A stretch of 64,000 bases of DNA from Prosapia bicincta (GCA_036971475.1 JBAIZL010000001.1:135750692-135814691), one strand, 5' to 3'; positions 11,800 through 25,905 are shown, counted from the stretch's first letter. Program-made: numbers and translations. The notes: generated by a model not told the origin, from the letters alone.

Positions 11800-12190
11800 T
11801 TTTTTCGATTCCCTCTATTAGTTCACACTCTCCCTTTATATAGCTTGTAGAAATTTGCAATCGTTAATAAAATTTTTATTCATATATATTCAAATATATT
11901 TTTCATTTATAGTTCATATATATTTTTTTAAAACTTACTTAAGCACTGGATGATGTTCATTGGTAATTAAGTTTTTTCGAATATTAATTGATTAATTAAA
12001 TTTAATTAATTAATTTTAGTTTTATATGAGAGAAAAACGTTTCATAAAAGGGGCTAGGGTATGCAATTCATTTACTCCGTCCCATTTGGCTGAAAATAAG
12101 TGATAAAATATGATTTCATAAAATATGATTTCATTTTATGTTTTAGGTTATTTGGTAGATCAGCTGTTTTAACCATACTTGGTGTTACTT
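11800..12190 (-). repeat. dispersed repeat family C (inverted copy)
   Basis: The reverse complement of this stretch aligns with 17820-18135. Shared landmarks are GAGAGTGTGAACTAATAGA, TGAAATCATATTTTATGA-type words, AAATGGGACG and TTGCATAC. A shorter copy lies at 39065-39190 on the plus strand. A small internal palindrome (AAAATATGATTTCAT direct and inverted) lies at 12100-12135. It may be a MITE, but clean TIRs or TSDs are not evident. Confidence 0.65.
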
Positions 12191-13009
12191 TGTTTACATT
12201 AAATTAAATTATTTAGTAAAAAGCAACTAAAATAAATTCTTTCGTTGCTGACCTAAGTAGTTATTGACTTAATTTTTTTTATATCTCTTGTTTCATTGTA
12301 ATTGTATTTTAAACAAATTTTTTTTGTTTTTAAATTTCAGTAAAACCAAGATTTAATTTTGCTCTTGAGTATCATTTAACAGTTTATGCTGCTTCTCGCT
12401 TTTACACTTTAAATACTCGACACAATCAACATTTCTAAATCAGTTTACTTTTCTATATCAAAAAGGCCTAATTAAAATTACTCAAAAATAGAAATTAACT
12501 CTAACACTATTTACTGGGATTTCCAATACGCCCTATTTAATTTATACTCGAAACTAGTTTTATCATAAAATATGAAAAAAGGTCGGGGATAAAATAGTAG
12601 GAACCCTAAAGTCCAGAAAAGAAAAAACTTTTCCCTTCAAGAATCCCTTCAACACTTGGAATACGTTATGCGATTGTGCTTAAGGAAGTGTATAAGAAAG
12701 TGATTGCAGGCGAACTGTCAGTCGGCAACGCCTGTGTGTAATCATCCCATGAAGATACGCGATACATTTTTGTTTTAAGTGATTAAAATAGTATAGATAA
12801 CAGATTCGTAAGTGAAAACGGTTCGGCTCCATTGCTTACTTAATGTGAAATGCAAATACTTTAAATTTTTCATTTTTTTAATACAATTAAACATTTACTA
12901 ATGTGTAAAAAAATTGGGAAGAGTTGTCGCTTTTTGGAACTACTTTTGCGTTACTATGGTGACGATATATCGAAATATTAAGATATTCATTTAGTATTTT
13001 TATTTTAAA
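12191..13009. other. AT-rich unrecognised DNA
   Basis: Long A/T runs and a few short palindromes; nothing identifiable. Confidence 0.4.
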
Positions 13010-13255
13010 TAAATAAAATCTCTTTCTTTAAATCCCTATGTACATTTCGATTTCAAAGCAATCATCTTCAGATGAAATTATTATAAGAATAACTCATTCT
13101 TGTGTTCAGTTAATCTTGTAATAAATTTTTTTGAAGATAATAATAATTGGCTTGCAATCGAAAGGTAGATAAGGATTTAAATAAAATGTTTTGCGGTTAG
13201 AAGGTTATGTTTATTTAAAATAAAAAACTACACCACAGTGCTTCTAGTTGTTAAA
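13010..13255. mobile_element. hammerhead palindromic element E1
   Basis: A foldback-like element. The left arm (13033-13076) carries a minus-strand hammerhead with core CTGAAGA, stem II GATT/AATC, GAAA and stem III ATG-TA-CAT. The right arm (about 13127-13174) is a decayed plus-strand counterpart (TTGAAGA, then GCAATCGAAA, then AAGGATTTAAAT). The right tail TAAATAAAATGTTTTGCGGTTA continues to ACACCACAGT. The same tail occurs at E2, E4 and E6. This layout fits two inverted Penelope-like LTR fragments. Left-arm stem I pairs poorly, so that ribozyme is probably weak or dead. Confidence 0.6.
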
Positions 13256-14089
13256 ACTATTTATTGTCTTAAGAAGGCGTTTGTTGTCTTTTGTGAGACA
13301 AAGACATGGTGGAGTGTGAAGGAGACTATGTAGTTTCTTGGTCGCTTAGAACATTTAACAATGTCGTTCTGGTTTAAAGGTAGACTATTTTAAAGAATTA
13401 GGCATATTATTGATTTAAAAATAAAATTCTAGTTTAATTTCATTTTGTGCGGTTTGACGAAATATAGAACTACAATGGTGCCTGAGCCCCAACGGTTTAC
13501 TTAGTCACACACCAGATTCGGAAGTAATTTCATATACAGTACTTTATTATAAGGCATGCAATGTTATATTACCGTAATATTTTTTTATGGATGATAATAT
13601 TCAAGGACGCAGATCTGAGCGAAGTAACTGAGACGAGACGTTGTTTGATTTATGCTTTCATCTTGCAGATTGCTTTGACAAATTGCGGTAAAATGTTTCG
13701 TAAACAACAGTCTTTGGGATTTATAGGCCTCCGTAACTGACGCGACAGATGAAATATGGTGGAAGTCGGGGGAAATGGAAAATGTTTACCTAAAAACGGT
13801 TTATGTTAATGTACATATTAACCAAAACAATTTCTCTTTTCTTCACAGAACGGTTATGTGGCATTTCACTCCAAGATTCAGACCTTACCACTTTATATAG
13901 TTAAGGTGTATTTATATCTGTGAGATGGGTTGAAAGTCTGTTGAAATTACATGTCGTCAGGTTTAGCAAGGCCTTGAGATACGTAGAAGTAGTGGATTTG
14001 AAGTGTGTAGGGGGGCACCTGCCGAAGCGGGCTCGTGTTAACGTTCGTGCATGGTATTAAATGTTTTGGAATACAGTGTCTCTTCCTCC
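13256..14089. other. unrecognised DNA
   Basis: No repeat or gene recognised. A CTTTTCTTCACAG acceptor-like string near 13838-13850 has no convincing downstream coding frame. Confidence 0.35.
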
Positions 14090-15005
14090 TCTACAGTAGC
14101 AGTTCTCACCTCGTCTACCTGCTATCCCTTCTGCGCATTTCATCGGTCAGGCTAAACCAGACGACCTTTTGCTGGCTTATCGCTACCAACGTAAGTAGTT
14201 TTATTGGCTTTCACTGTTTATAGTACAGACATCAAGTTCTGGGTTTCTGCTTCACCCATCCGTACTGCGTCCTCTACAATAATATCCTCTGTTTCGAAGC
14301 ATATTCCCTCATTTCTCATTTACCAGGTAGACACGTATCTTCGCCCCGGTTAAGAGCAATTCTATTTCTGGTAAGCGATCGTGTCCACACATTGCTACCA
14401 ACGTAAGTAGTTTAATTGGCTTTCACTATTCATAGTACAGACATCAAGTTCTGGGTTTCTGCTTCACCCATCCGCACTGCGTCCTCTACACTAATATCCT
14501 CTGTTTCGAAGCATATCCCTTCATTTCTCATTTACCAGGTAGACACGTATCTTCGCCCCGGTTAAGAGCAACTCTACTTCTGGTAAGTGATCGTGCCCAT
14601 ACATTGTCATAGTTGTGCGCTATTCGTAGTACGATATCTTTCTCAAGTCATACTTACTACCACCATCCTCTTTATATCCTTGTTCTTGCAAGGGGTTAGA
14701 TCGGGTAGTCACCTTTCTTCAACCAGGTAAAAAAAAAACTGGTCTATTCTAGTTAGCGACCCTGACCACGCCATCTTTCCTACGCCAGGTGATCATTACA
14801 TGATTTCCTAAAATACCTAATACAACTTAGTCCTCTTCTTGCAAGGGGATGTAACTATTAGGCACCTCTTTACTACCCCGATAGGGAGCGGGTCTAATTT
14901 GTGTACGCTACTCTGCTTACGCGATTTCCGTATATCCTCTATTAGAAAGTTCTGTGTCTCTACCCTATTCCAACAATCTTATCCTGTTCTTCGAAGGCGA
15001 TAATA
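14090..15005. repeat. 212-bp tandem duplication plus decayed copies
   Basis: Two adjacent units, 14182-14393 and 14394-14605, are about 95 percent identical. Landmarks are GCTACCAACGTAAGTAGTTT, ATCAAGTTCTGGGTTTCTGC, ATATCCTCTGTTTCGAAGCA and CTTCGCCCCGGTTAAGAGCA. Downstream, the TATCC-TGTTCTTGCAAGGGG theme returns at about 14673, 14829 and 14978, at shorter spacing and with heavy divergence, so the array was once longer. GTAAGT-like strings occur in each unit, but there is no sign of real exons. Confidence 0.85.
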
Positions 15006-16440
15006 ACCACAAAGGTAAGATAATAGTCTTGTAGCGTAAGAAAAAATTTTTTTGTAGTAAATAACTAACAGTACTGATTGAAACCATTTCCTATTGCATT
15101 GGAAAAACTATGGCTCAAATTTGTTGTAAAAATTGAAATGTTTAATTCATTACAATATCAAACCAAATTTACTCTCTGTAAGTGAAATAAAATACATAAA
15201 CGTTTGCTACACTTTCAATTGTTAAAGATCATGATGCACCAGGTATAAATGGATGCAAATAGTTATACAGATCAATGGACATATAACGATGAACGAATAT
15301 GAGCGTTTGGAATTATATGAGCATAATAGTAGGCATAAAGGTAAACAGAACAGGTATAGGCAATCATGACTGACTAGAATAAAATAATACAAAACTGTTT
15401 AACTAATATTTTTATTTAATGTCGGTTAAAAACTATATGATTTTTTATATGGACTAATGACAGATCAGAGACAATTTTGTTTTTTTAAACATTCAACGTT
15501 TCGAATTTCTTTCCGAAATTCCTTTTCAAGAGCTCAGTTTTAATTAAACAATTATACAACATAACTTACGATTTATAAAATACGTAACATTATATAAAAC
15601 ATAAGAAAAATCAACAAATTTTAAAACTCTTAATAAATATCCATTTACAAGTCAAAATTGTTTCTATCACAAATCATTTTGTTTCACAAAGCAGCCTGTA
15701 TAAAAAAAAAACAGTTTAGAAAATGTCGCAATATATTGTAAATATGGGTACTTTAAAAGCTTATTTTACTGAATATCTTTTGAAAACATACAACCTTGAT
15801 ATTGACATTTTTCCATTTCGCTTGACACAAAAACGTTATAGTTTACAGTTTGACCTAAAAGCGTTACTCGATTTACTTACATTTTACTGGATGTTCCTCA
15901 TATATGGCTGAAAACATCGCAACCGAATGAAATCATTTTTAGCTAAGCATTTCCCTTATTTCCCCATTAGAACCTGTGCTAGGCACATACACAGTGCCGT
16001 GTATTTTCAACTACTCTGTTATTTTAGTGATTTACCCTTTGATCAGGGGTTGACTGTGCAACTGAAAACTATGTTTATCTTGTTCATCCCTTTTTATTTT
16101 TCCTTCTTTGTACTTTAATTTTCTTTCATGTGTTATAATTTCTTATGTTTATTAATCTCTTTTTATAAAGTCTTTCTTGTATTGCAACTATATAACAACA
16201 ATTTTCTTCAACTCCTTAAGTATATTTCTTTAATGCAAACGTTATCTTGTCATTCAATTTTTTATTGTAAAGATGCAATATTTATTAGTGTTTATTAAAT
16301 TAAAGGGCTGATTGGAAAGGTGTGACAACGTTTTATTTTTTAAAATATTAATCTCATTTTTGTAATTTAGAAGTACTGCTGACATAGATATCCAACTTGA
16401 AATATTAATGTTATGAATCAAACCAGTTTGTTATTAATAA
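15006..16440. other. AT-rich unrecognised DNA
   Basis: Apart from the degenerate hammerhead at about 15488-15537, nothing recognised. Short open frames at 15723-15911 and 15927-16118 have AT-driven composition (F, Y, L, K rich) and are not supported as genes. Confidence 0.4.
15488..15537 (-). ncRNA. degenerate hammerhead-ribozyme-like motif
   Basis: Read on the minus strand: TTGAAAA where CTGANGA is expected (C3 to T and G8 to A, both transition-type decay), then a perfect seven-pair stem GAATTTC-GGAAA-GAAATTC, then GAAACGTT. The order and spacing match the clear hammerheads in this window. It is probably an old, inactive Penelope-type remnant. Confidence 0.4.
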
Positions 16441-16484
16441 TAAATACAAAAAAAGCCTCCTAACCACAAACTTTCTTTATTTTA

Positions 16485-16527
16485 CCCTTAAGTACATTTC
16501 AGTTACAAAGTAACCATCCTCAGAGGG
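16485..16527 (-). ncRNA. hammerhead ribozyme motif (left arm of E2)
   Basis: Minus strand: stem I CCCT, core CTGAGGA, one extra T, stem II GGTTAC-TTT-GTAACT, GAA, stem III ATG-TA-CTT (one T-T mismatch), nucleotide A, return strand AGGG. All core residues are present. The stem III mismatch probably weakens it. Confidence 0.6.
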
Positions 16528-16565
16528 ATACCATACAAAGACCCTCTTGAGTTTTTGTATGTTAT

Positions 16566-16608
16566 CCCTCTGAGGATGGTTACTTTGTAACTGAAATGTG
16601 CATAAGGG
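16566..16608 (+). ncRNA. hammerhead ribozyme motif with intact core (E2)
   Basis: Plus strand: stem I CCCT (16566-16569), core CTGAGGA (16570-16576), extra T, stem II GGTTAC-TTT-GTAACT, GAA (16593-16595), stem III ATG-TG-CAT with the expected A15.1-U16.1 pair, cleavage nucleotide A (16604), return strand AGGG (16605-16608). Predicted self-cleavage is between 16604 and 16605. The very short stem III is the type described for Penelope-like-element hammerheads, which often act as dimers. The extra residue between A9 and helix II has a tolerated precedent in natural hammerheads. Confidence 0.75.
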
Positions 16609-16690
16609 TAAAATAAAGAAAGTTTGTGGTTAAGAGGTTTTTGTGTATTTATTATTAAATTCAACCACAGTATATTCCTAATAAATAGTA

Positions 16691-17469
16691 CCAGTCTGTT
16701 ATTTAGCAGCTGTTGGTTCAAAGTTCAACTCCGCTTTACGGTCCAACATGTTTACCCACCCTGTCTTTGTCAGGTGAATTCTCTGTTCCTTGCTAGCCTC
16801 TGTTTAACCAGTCTTCTACTGTCAAGTGTACAGTGACAATGCTTTGGAGTTACACAATCGTTAGTTATCAGTATCGGGTCATGAGCATCTACATCAGCAC
16901 ACGAGCAGTGAGAAAATAAAAAGTGTACAAATGGTAGCTACTCACAAAGTAGTAAGATTTATATTAAAATGTAGGAGGGCTTGTAATGTGGATTCCAATA
17001 AATAGATATTTATATATGGAACGAAATCTAAAAGGAAACAACATTGAAGATACTATTTGTACAATAAAAATGGGGATATATACTAATAATGTACATTTTA
17101 CTAAAAACCTGACAGTAATAATTTCAACGTAAAATTAAAAAAAAATTATATTCGTTTAAATATTCCAGATTTTATTATTTTGTTTTTATAAAAACCTAAC
17201 AAGAGACCAAGTTAGTTCTATTACAAGTTGTCACCGTGCAAGGTGACCATGACCAAGGGCCCTTGCAAGGTGTCGCTTATGTCTTATCTTCTCTGAAGAG
17301 CTGAGATAAATTAGAGTAATCGAGATATTTTTTTATGGTTTCAATTTAAAAATATATATCTAATGAAGTAAATTGGCATTTTACACGATGTTCATATATA
17401 GCAATTTTACAAAATTGTCTAGTTTGCCAACAAATATAATTTATACTTCACACGATATATGTTGAGTGG
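16691..17469. other. unrecognised AT-rich DNA
   Basis: A small GC-rich palindromic patch (GTGCAAGGTGACC and CCCTTGCAAGGTG) lies near 17236-17272. Otherwise no feature. Confidence 0.4.
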
Positions 17470-17819
17470 TGTGTTATTTCCCTTGCACAAGTATTTTGCT
17501 TACTTGGTAAGAGAGCAGAATATTACATAAGCTACAAAAATAAATACTTAATCAGTAAAATAAAAGAAGCCTCGTATTGTAAGAAACAAACTCATTCCTT
17601 ATTGGTTAACGAAGGTAAACAAATCTATTAAAAAAATAAACCTTTTTAAACAAAAACAACATTTCTTGCAGGAATATAATAGTTTTTCAATTTTTCCTTG
17701 AACTAAATACCTTTACTAAAAGTCAACTCCTACTTAGCTCAACAAAGAAAAAAATTATTTTAGTTACATTTTATTAAATAATTACAATATTATAAATGAA
17801 TTAACATAAACTATGCATT

Positions 17820-18135
17820 AAAACAACTGTTCTACTACATGACCTATAACATAAAATCAGCCGTTTTATGAAATCATATTTCACTTATTATCATATTATC
17901 ACTTAATTTAAGTCAAATGGGACGAAATAACTATATTGCATACATTATCCTGTTTGGGAAATATTCTTCTCCCATAAAACTGTATTAACATCAACTCCAT
18001 CCAGTACAATTAAAAAAAAAAAATGTATTTGAACTTGAGTGGGTAAATAAAAAGTATTTGATTAACAATTATGAAATGTAGAAACAAGTTATGTATAAAG
18101 AGAGTGTGAACTAATAGAAGGAATTGTAAAATGCT
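17820..18135 (+). repeat. dispersed repeat family C, copy 2
   Basis: Reverse-complement relative of 11800-12190. It contains ATGAAATCATATTTCACTTA, CAAATGGGACGAAATAAC and AGAGAGTGTGAACTAATAGA. It interrupts duplication B, so it inserted after that duplication or was lost from copy 1. Confidence 0.65.
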
Positions 18136-18211
18136 AAGATTTGTATCATCACTTTTGGACGTCTGAACCTTTAAACGGAATTCGGAATTTTAAAGTGGTG
18201 AAAATAATTGT

Positions 18212-18290
18212 TGTCTGTGTGTGTGTGTGTGTTTGTGCACGCGTGAGCGTGTGTACGCGCGTGTGTGTGTGAATACGTGTGTATAGGCCT
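18212..18290. repeat. TG-rich microsatellite
   Basis: Interrupted (TG)n with CG-containing steps (GCACGCGTGAGCGTG). Confidence 0.9.
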
Positions 18291-19489
18291 ACTCATAATA
18301 ATACGGGAATTAGTATTATTTTAAAAACGGTTCTCCAGTACATTTAATATTTATATTGTATACGGGATTACTGATGGAATATTACGTTGTTTTAGTAACA
18401 CGGGAAACAATCCCTTCAAAAAACAAAATACTCGAACAATAAAATATGAAATACGAATTGATCTTAACAGACAGTTCTCCACGTAAACAACTACTAATAC
18501 ATTATGCGCATGCGTCTCGAAGCCGTAGGGCTTGTTAACTTCAATTTACAGAAACCTATTTCTGTCAAATACAAATGCGAAACGTATTGTTTGGATTCGG
18601 TGATTGTTGGAGCCTTACTCTCTCTCTCTCTCTTTCTCCCTTTCTTGTTATCCTCCAATCACAAGTTTCCAAACGTAACCCCCATAAATATTCTCCATGC
18701 ATATTATCTGCCCTACATTAGATGTTATACTTCCACACGCGTTGTATAACATTAATACATGACCGGTAACAAAACCAGCGACCATAAAACTCTGCAAGAA
18801 TAGGAGCTCGCCAAGTGAAGTTTTAATTAAATTCCAGATTTTATGACGTCATAAGCGTCCTTATTTCGCAGTAATCAGGTGTGACAACAAAAGCCGAGAA
18901 CATACCTCACATGTTAAATTAAACTTTCAAGTCATGAACTTCGTCATATGAAAGCCTTGATGGGTATAGTCTGGTAACAAATAACGTAATGGGACCACGT
19001 ATATTGTTGTTTGCACTGGCTGTATGGCGTGCGTAGTTTATAATGTGGAATAACGATTTTATCCGTTTTGGGTTGCAGATTAAAGTTATTGTAAATTTAT
19101 TTGTATAGAAAAAGGTGCGAACTCTATGTTAAGTTTGTAGAAATTTAAAAAGGTGTCCATGGAAACGTAAAACAACTGTTGCAATACCATTTGTTTTAAC
19201 AAATATCACATAGGTAGAATGTTTGCACCTAATGATAGATGACAGATATTGTTTAAATTTTGAATCTCTTATAAATAAATATATGGCAGAAGAAGTATTT
19301 TGCAGCTTATAATGAATTCGCTAAAGACAGATTGGATAGAGAGGTGCCCAAGGAGAGATTGTAAAACAGAAGAACTTGACCTAAGTAGATCACGGGACAT
19401 TTACAGCACGTAAGGTTTAAAGGAGTTTTAGTGTTAGAGTGAATTTGTTAATGTAAAGGTTCAAGTAGCTGAGTAGATAATCAAACGTG

Positions 19490-19660
19490 GAAATAAGATG
19501 ACGTTTATATGCCGCGTGGATTGCGGAAAGTTTGAGATTTGTGTTGAGTGTCTACGGAGTGGTTTAAGGGAAGTCTAGAAACTATATAGATGATCAGAGG
19601 TCGAATGGACGAGAATTATAGATTCCAAGTGGATTATGTGACGTCTAGCGTTCGAGTCTA
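19490..19660. repeat. unexpanded satellite-like motif
   Basis: Words GTCTAGAAAC, GGTCGAATGGAC, AGTGGATTATGTGACGTCTA and CGTTCGAGT resemble the 71-bp and ~30-bp repeats at 9430-10485 but form no array. It sits at the equivalent place beside duplication copy 2. Confidence 0.5.
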
Positions 19661-19927
19661 TTAGACTGCCTTGTCTCAGACTCTCCGACAACTCACTTAT
19701 TTAATTTAAAACTATACCGGAAAAACCTAACTTTGCCCTCACAGCTATTTTGCTATCGGTCAGCTGTCGGTCTCTTGCGGTGACAATTGGAATTATTTAC
19801 TATCGGGTCTAGTTACGCGGTAAAACAAAAAAACGTTACGATACTTGTATGTAATATATTAATATACACTTTTACGTTAATGTATAATATACAATTTTAT
19901 CCATGCATATATTAATATTATACGTAC
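19661..19927. other. unrecognised DNA
   Basis: Nothing recognised. Confidence 0.35.
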
Positions 19928-20063
19928 ACGTGTGTACACACGCACACACACACGCACACACACACACACACACGCACGCACGCACGCACGCGCACACACA
20001 CACGCGCACACAGGTCACACACGCACGTGCACACGCACACACACGCACGCACGCACACGCACG

Positions 20064-20134
<71 letters not shown>
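19928..20134. repeat. (CA)n / (CGCA)n microsatellite
   Basis: About 200 bases of CA with interspersed CG steps in the first half and pure CA in the second. All open frames through it (H-T or C-V repeats) are artefacts. Confidence 0.97.
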
Positions 20135-21551
<1,417 letters not shown>

Positions 21552-21596
21552 TTACACACACACACACGCGCGCGCGTGCGCACGCACGCACGCACA
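21552..21596. repeat. CA/CG-rich microsatellite
   Basis: ACACACACAC followed by CGCGCGCGTGCG and CGCACGCA, about 45 bases. Confidence 0.93.
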
Positions 21597-21690
21597 TAAT
21601 CTCGTGTTAACCAGGCCCAATACCTGGCCAACTTACGTAAACTGGTTCTATGAGTTACATACTGCCTTGGTATACTAAACTAAATGTTTT
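21597..21690 (+). repeat. dispersed repeat family D, 5' fragment
   Basis: Repeats the beginning of family D (AATCTCGTGTTAACCAGGCC, CAACTTACGTAAA, ATACTGCCTTGGTATAC), matching 20862-20945. Then the similarity stops. Confidence 0.75.
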
Positions 21691-22014
21691 AAATCTGTTA
21701 TATTTAAGGAATTTTTACTAATATTTTGTAGATTATGCACATTATTCCTTGGAAACAAATGTCAAACATTGCGTAGCTATGCCATTCGTAATACGAATAA
21801 TGGGAAAACAACTGTATTATGCATATTAATACTAGAAAAGAACTCCTAATAATCCGTACGAGTGACATTATTACGTCGTATTTTGCCTTTATGTACAATA
21901 AATGATATATAACCCCAGAAATATCAGTAAAAATTACTGAAATGAATCGTAATTTATTTCAAATAAACTGTAATTAAATAGTAATAAATGTTACTAGAAA
22001 ACCGCTAACAACAA
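21691..22014. other. unrecognised AT-rich DNA
   Basis: No feature recognised. Confidence 0.35.
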
Positions 22015-22025
22015 ATATTTTTTTT

Positions 22026-22070
22026 TATCTATGTACATTTCGATTACTAAGTTCCCACCCTCAGTTGCAT
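22026..22070 (-). ncRNA. degenerate hammerhead-like motif E3
   Basis: Minus strand: CTGAGGG (A9 changed), weak stem II, then ATCGAAATGTACATA, where GAAA and the ATG-TA-CAT stem III are preserved. Inactive by sequence. It marks the left end of block copy A. Confidence 0.45.
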
Positions 22071-22984
22071 TAGTCCCAAAACTCTGTACATTAAGTAAAA
22101 ATAAAATATTCGTGATTGGAGGTTTTTGAGTAATATGTATTAAACTTAATATATAACAGATTATTATAAAATCTAACAGTTTTGTAGACTGGGTAGGTCA
22201 CTCATCGAAAAGCAAGCCAGTGCATGCGAGTGCGTGTGGGAGCTTAACCATCTGGAACACTTCCGTGTCTGGACGGATTATAGTTTACTCTACAGCAGTC
22301 TGTCGGATATTAGCAAGCCATAAAGAGTAAATTCAGAAGAGAAGGCTGATGTCGGAATATTATAGGGGGGTTGTAGCAAGAACATACAGCACATTCCACT
22401 TTATGGAAAGAAATCCCGGGTACATTTGCAGGTGGGGAATGAGGAGGGAAGAGACATTTGTATTAATGCGCTGCACTGTCCCCTGACATGATGCAAGAAA
22501 CAAAGCTGTTTATGTTAAACAAAGATAAGGAACCAAAACGTTGCGGCTTTTAAAGGTTGCATATTTTGGTGCCCATCGCTAGTATTAGCATGTAAAAACA
22601 CTTTGGCGCCTTCTTAATGTTTGACCAAGGACTTGTAAATGTTTCAGAGTGATTCTGCCACAGTATATTATAATACCAAACACATTCACACTTTATACAG
22701 AAATATGCTTGCTTGATCCAAACACACGTCGGTTGGTGCTTTTGCTAGCGGGTACGTCGCCATTTTGTGGCTTTTTGTTGTTGCTTGATGTAGAAGCACA
22801 TTAAGAGATGAAATGGCGTCCGGAGTAAATATGCTCTATATGCCCAATAAGTTCCTATACTTCGTAGGATATGATGGTGTGTAAACGCTCAAACGTACTA
22901 CAAAAGAGAAGTAGACCTAATACTTATAATTCTCAATAATGGGTTTTATTAAATACTTAGACCTTAATAATAACTACATTATAA

Positions 22985-22991
22985 TAAGTAC

Positions 22992-23042
<51 letters not shown>
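22985..23042. repeat. (TA)n microsatellite
   Basis: Continuous AT dinucleotides for about 55 bases. Confidence 0.95.
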
Positions 23043-24329
<1,287 letters not shown>

Positions 24330-24477
24330 TGAACCATGTTCTTCCGGAACTGTCCTTATGGTAGATACACTATTGTAGTAAATAGGATTTCGTACAGTAC
24401 CATCGTCCAGACGGGGAACCTAGTTTTGATTATATGTTGTTATGGAATTCTTAAATTTGTGTTCAAACTGTCCAATC

Positions 24478-24860
24478 ACTTCAAGTTGATTGAAGTATAA
24501 TTCTTTCAGACTGATTGAAGTTCAATCTCTCTAAGTTGTTTGAAGTATAATCTCTTCAAGTCGATTGAAGTCCACTTTTTAAGTTGATGGACATCCAATC
24601 CCTCCAAGCTGATTGAATTTCGATATCATAAAGTTTTTTGACGTCCATATTTTTTAGCTGATTGAATTTCAATCTTTCTTAGTTAATGAAATCCAATATC
24701 TAAAGTGATTGACGTCCAATCCTTTTAAGTTAATGGAAGTCCAATCTCTCTAAGTTGATGGAATTCCAATCTATCTAAGTTTACTGAATTCCAATCTTTC
24801 TTAGTTGATTGAAATCCAATATATATGAGGATTGACGTCCAATCTCTCTGGTTGTTTCTG
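24478..24860. repeat. degenerate ~30-bp minisatellite
   Basis: About 12 diverged copies of a unit built from AAGTTGATTGAAGTCCAATC and CTCT/TTTT spacers. It lies in copy-A-specific DNA. Confidence 0.85.
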
Positions 24861-25599
24861 ACTTAAAGTTGAATAAAATAAACATCGTGGATTCTTGGAG
24901 GTCTTCCTTTAGTTTTTGATGAATGGTGTAGTTTAGCTGTTCATTTCGATGGGAAATTGTTTTATTTCCATAACATCTGCACTCTAGCGCCCACCAAGGG
25001 GCTTTATCTTAACGCATCTTTATTTTGCTCTTTCCTATCCTTCGTGAACGATAATACTGGAAATATACAGCCTTCTAAAGCCAACACGTTTAATACTTCT
25101 TCTGCTATTACAGTGGGTGAAGGTAGGATCTCTAGCCACGGATAGATGTACGCACTTCCAGTGTACAGTCGTGGCTTTTACGGTTTCAGTATAGAGTAAC
25201 GACACTACTCACGCGAGTAATGAGTCATACGTCTTCTACTACTATGGAAAGGTAGTGCCAGAGGTTCATAGTCTACTCCAACCTCAAAGAAATTGTATAT
25301 GGCATAATATCTTGAAAAAAAAACAATGGATACATTTAGGATGTTCACTAGAACATCTATATACATAAGAGAGTTTCTCTGGACAGGACTCAATATGCAA
25401 AGAAATAGACGAAGTGGCATTTAGACTTAATAAGGGAAAACGATTTGTTTTATTTCTAGGGAAGAGACATGATTTTATTTTATCACCATTAAAAAATATA
25501 ATCAAGTGTTTCGTTAAAGTATCGATATTCAATTGGGAAAATCGTTCCTAATTAATGTTTTCATGCAAGTACATAAGATTTCATGCAAGAATAAACATA
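24861..25599. other. unrecognised DNA
   Basis: Short frames at 24957-25145, 25205-25420 and 25284-25532 show no family resemblance and overlap one another. No feature called. Confidence 0.35.
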
Positions 25600-25905
25600 A
25601 TCACTTTTTAAACAGATAAAACCTCCTAAACACAAAAAATGTTTTATTTGATTACTTATTTACATTTCGATTTCAAAGCAATCTTATTCAGAGGAAATTA
25701 TTACAAGAGTAACTGTTATACTTGTTTTATAAGTTATAAAATTACATAGGAATTAATTATTACAAGTCATTCTTGTAGTAGTTTCCTCAGAAGATGATTG
25801 CTTTGAAGTCGAAATGTACGTAAGGATTTAAATACAACATTTTTGTGGGTAAGATATTTTATTTATTTAAATACAAAATTATACCACAGTTTCTCCAAGT
25901 TGTCT
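25600..25905. mobile_element. hammerhead palindromic element E4
   Basis: Inverted arms: left (25613-25700) and right (25775-25880) share rc-related AAAATGTTTTATTTGATTAC and GGATTTAAATACAACATTTT tails and hammerhead motifs. The left-arm core reads CTGAATA (G8 lost). The right-arm core reads CAGAAGA (U4 lost). It carries the ACCACAGTTTCTCCAAG-type tail seen at E6. An older member of the family, inserted in copy A of block E only. Confidence 0.6.
25784..25826 (+). ncRNA. hammerhead motif, one core residue changed (E4 right arm)
   Basis: Stem I TCCT (25784-25787), CAGAAGA in place of CTGANGA, partly paired stem II, GAA (25811-25813), stem III ATG-TA-CGT, A, return strand AGGA (25823-25826). Stem I is fully complementary, but the U4-to-A change should abolish activity. 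Confidence 0.5.

Larger units (their letters stand above)
16441..16690. mobile_element. hammerhead palindromic element E2, near-perfect foldback
   Basis: Arms 16451-16530 and 16560-16640 are reverse complements over about 75 bases with few mismatches, separated by about 30 bases. Each arm contains one hammerhead motif facing outward. Outer tails (CCTCCTAACCACAAACTTTC on the left, mirrored by AGTTTGTGGTTAAGAGG on the right) match tails of the other elements. High arm identity makes this the youngest-looking member. It is interpreted as inverted Penelope-like LTR pieces or a non-autonomous derivative. No target-site duplication was confidently seen. Confidence 0.7.
17470..19400. repeat. segmental duplication B, copy 2 (paralogue of 4980-6170)
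   Basis: Collinear with 4980-6170 but longer, because it holds a family C repeat (17820-18135) and a TG-rich microsatellite (18212-18290). The most conserved part is 18550-18995. At its right side (about 19290-19400) homology continues as GGAGAGATTGTAAAACA against GGGAGCGGTTGTAAGACA in copy 1, leading into satellite-like words. No gene is conserved. Confidence 0.8.
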
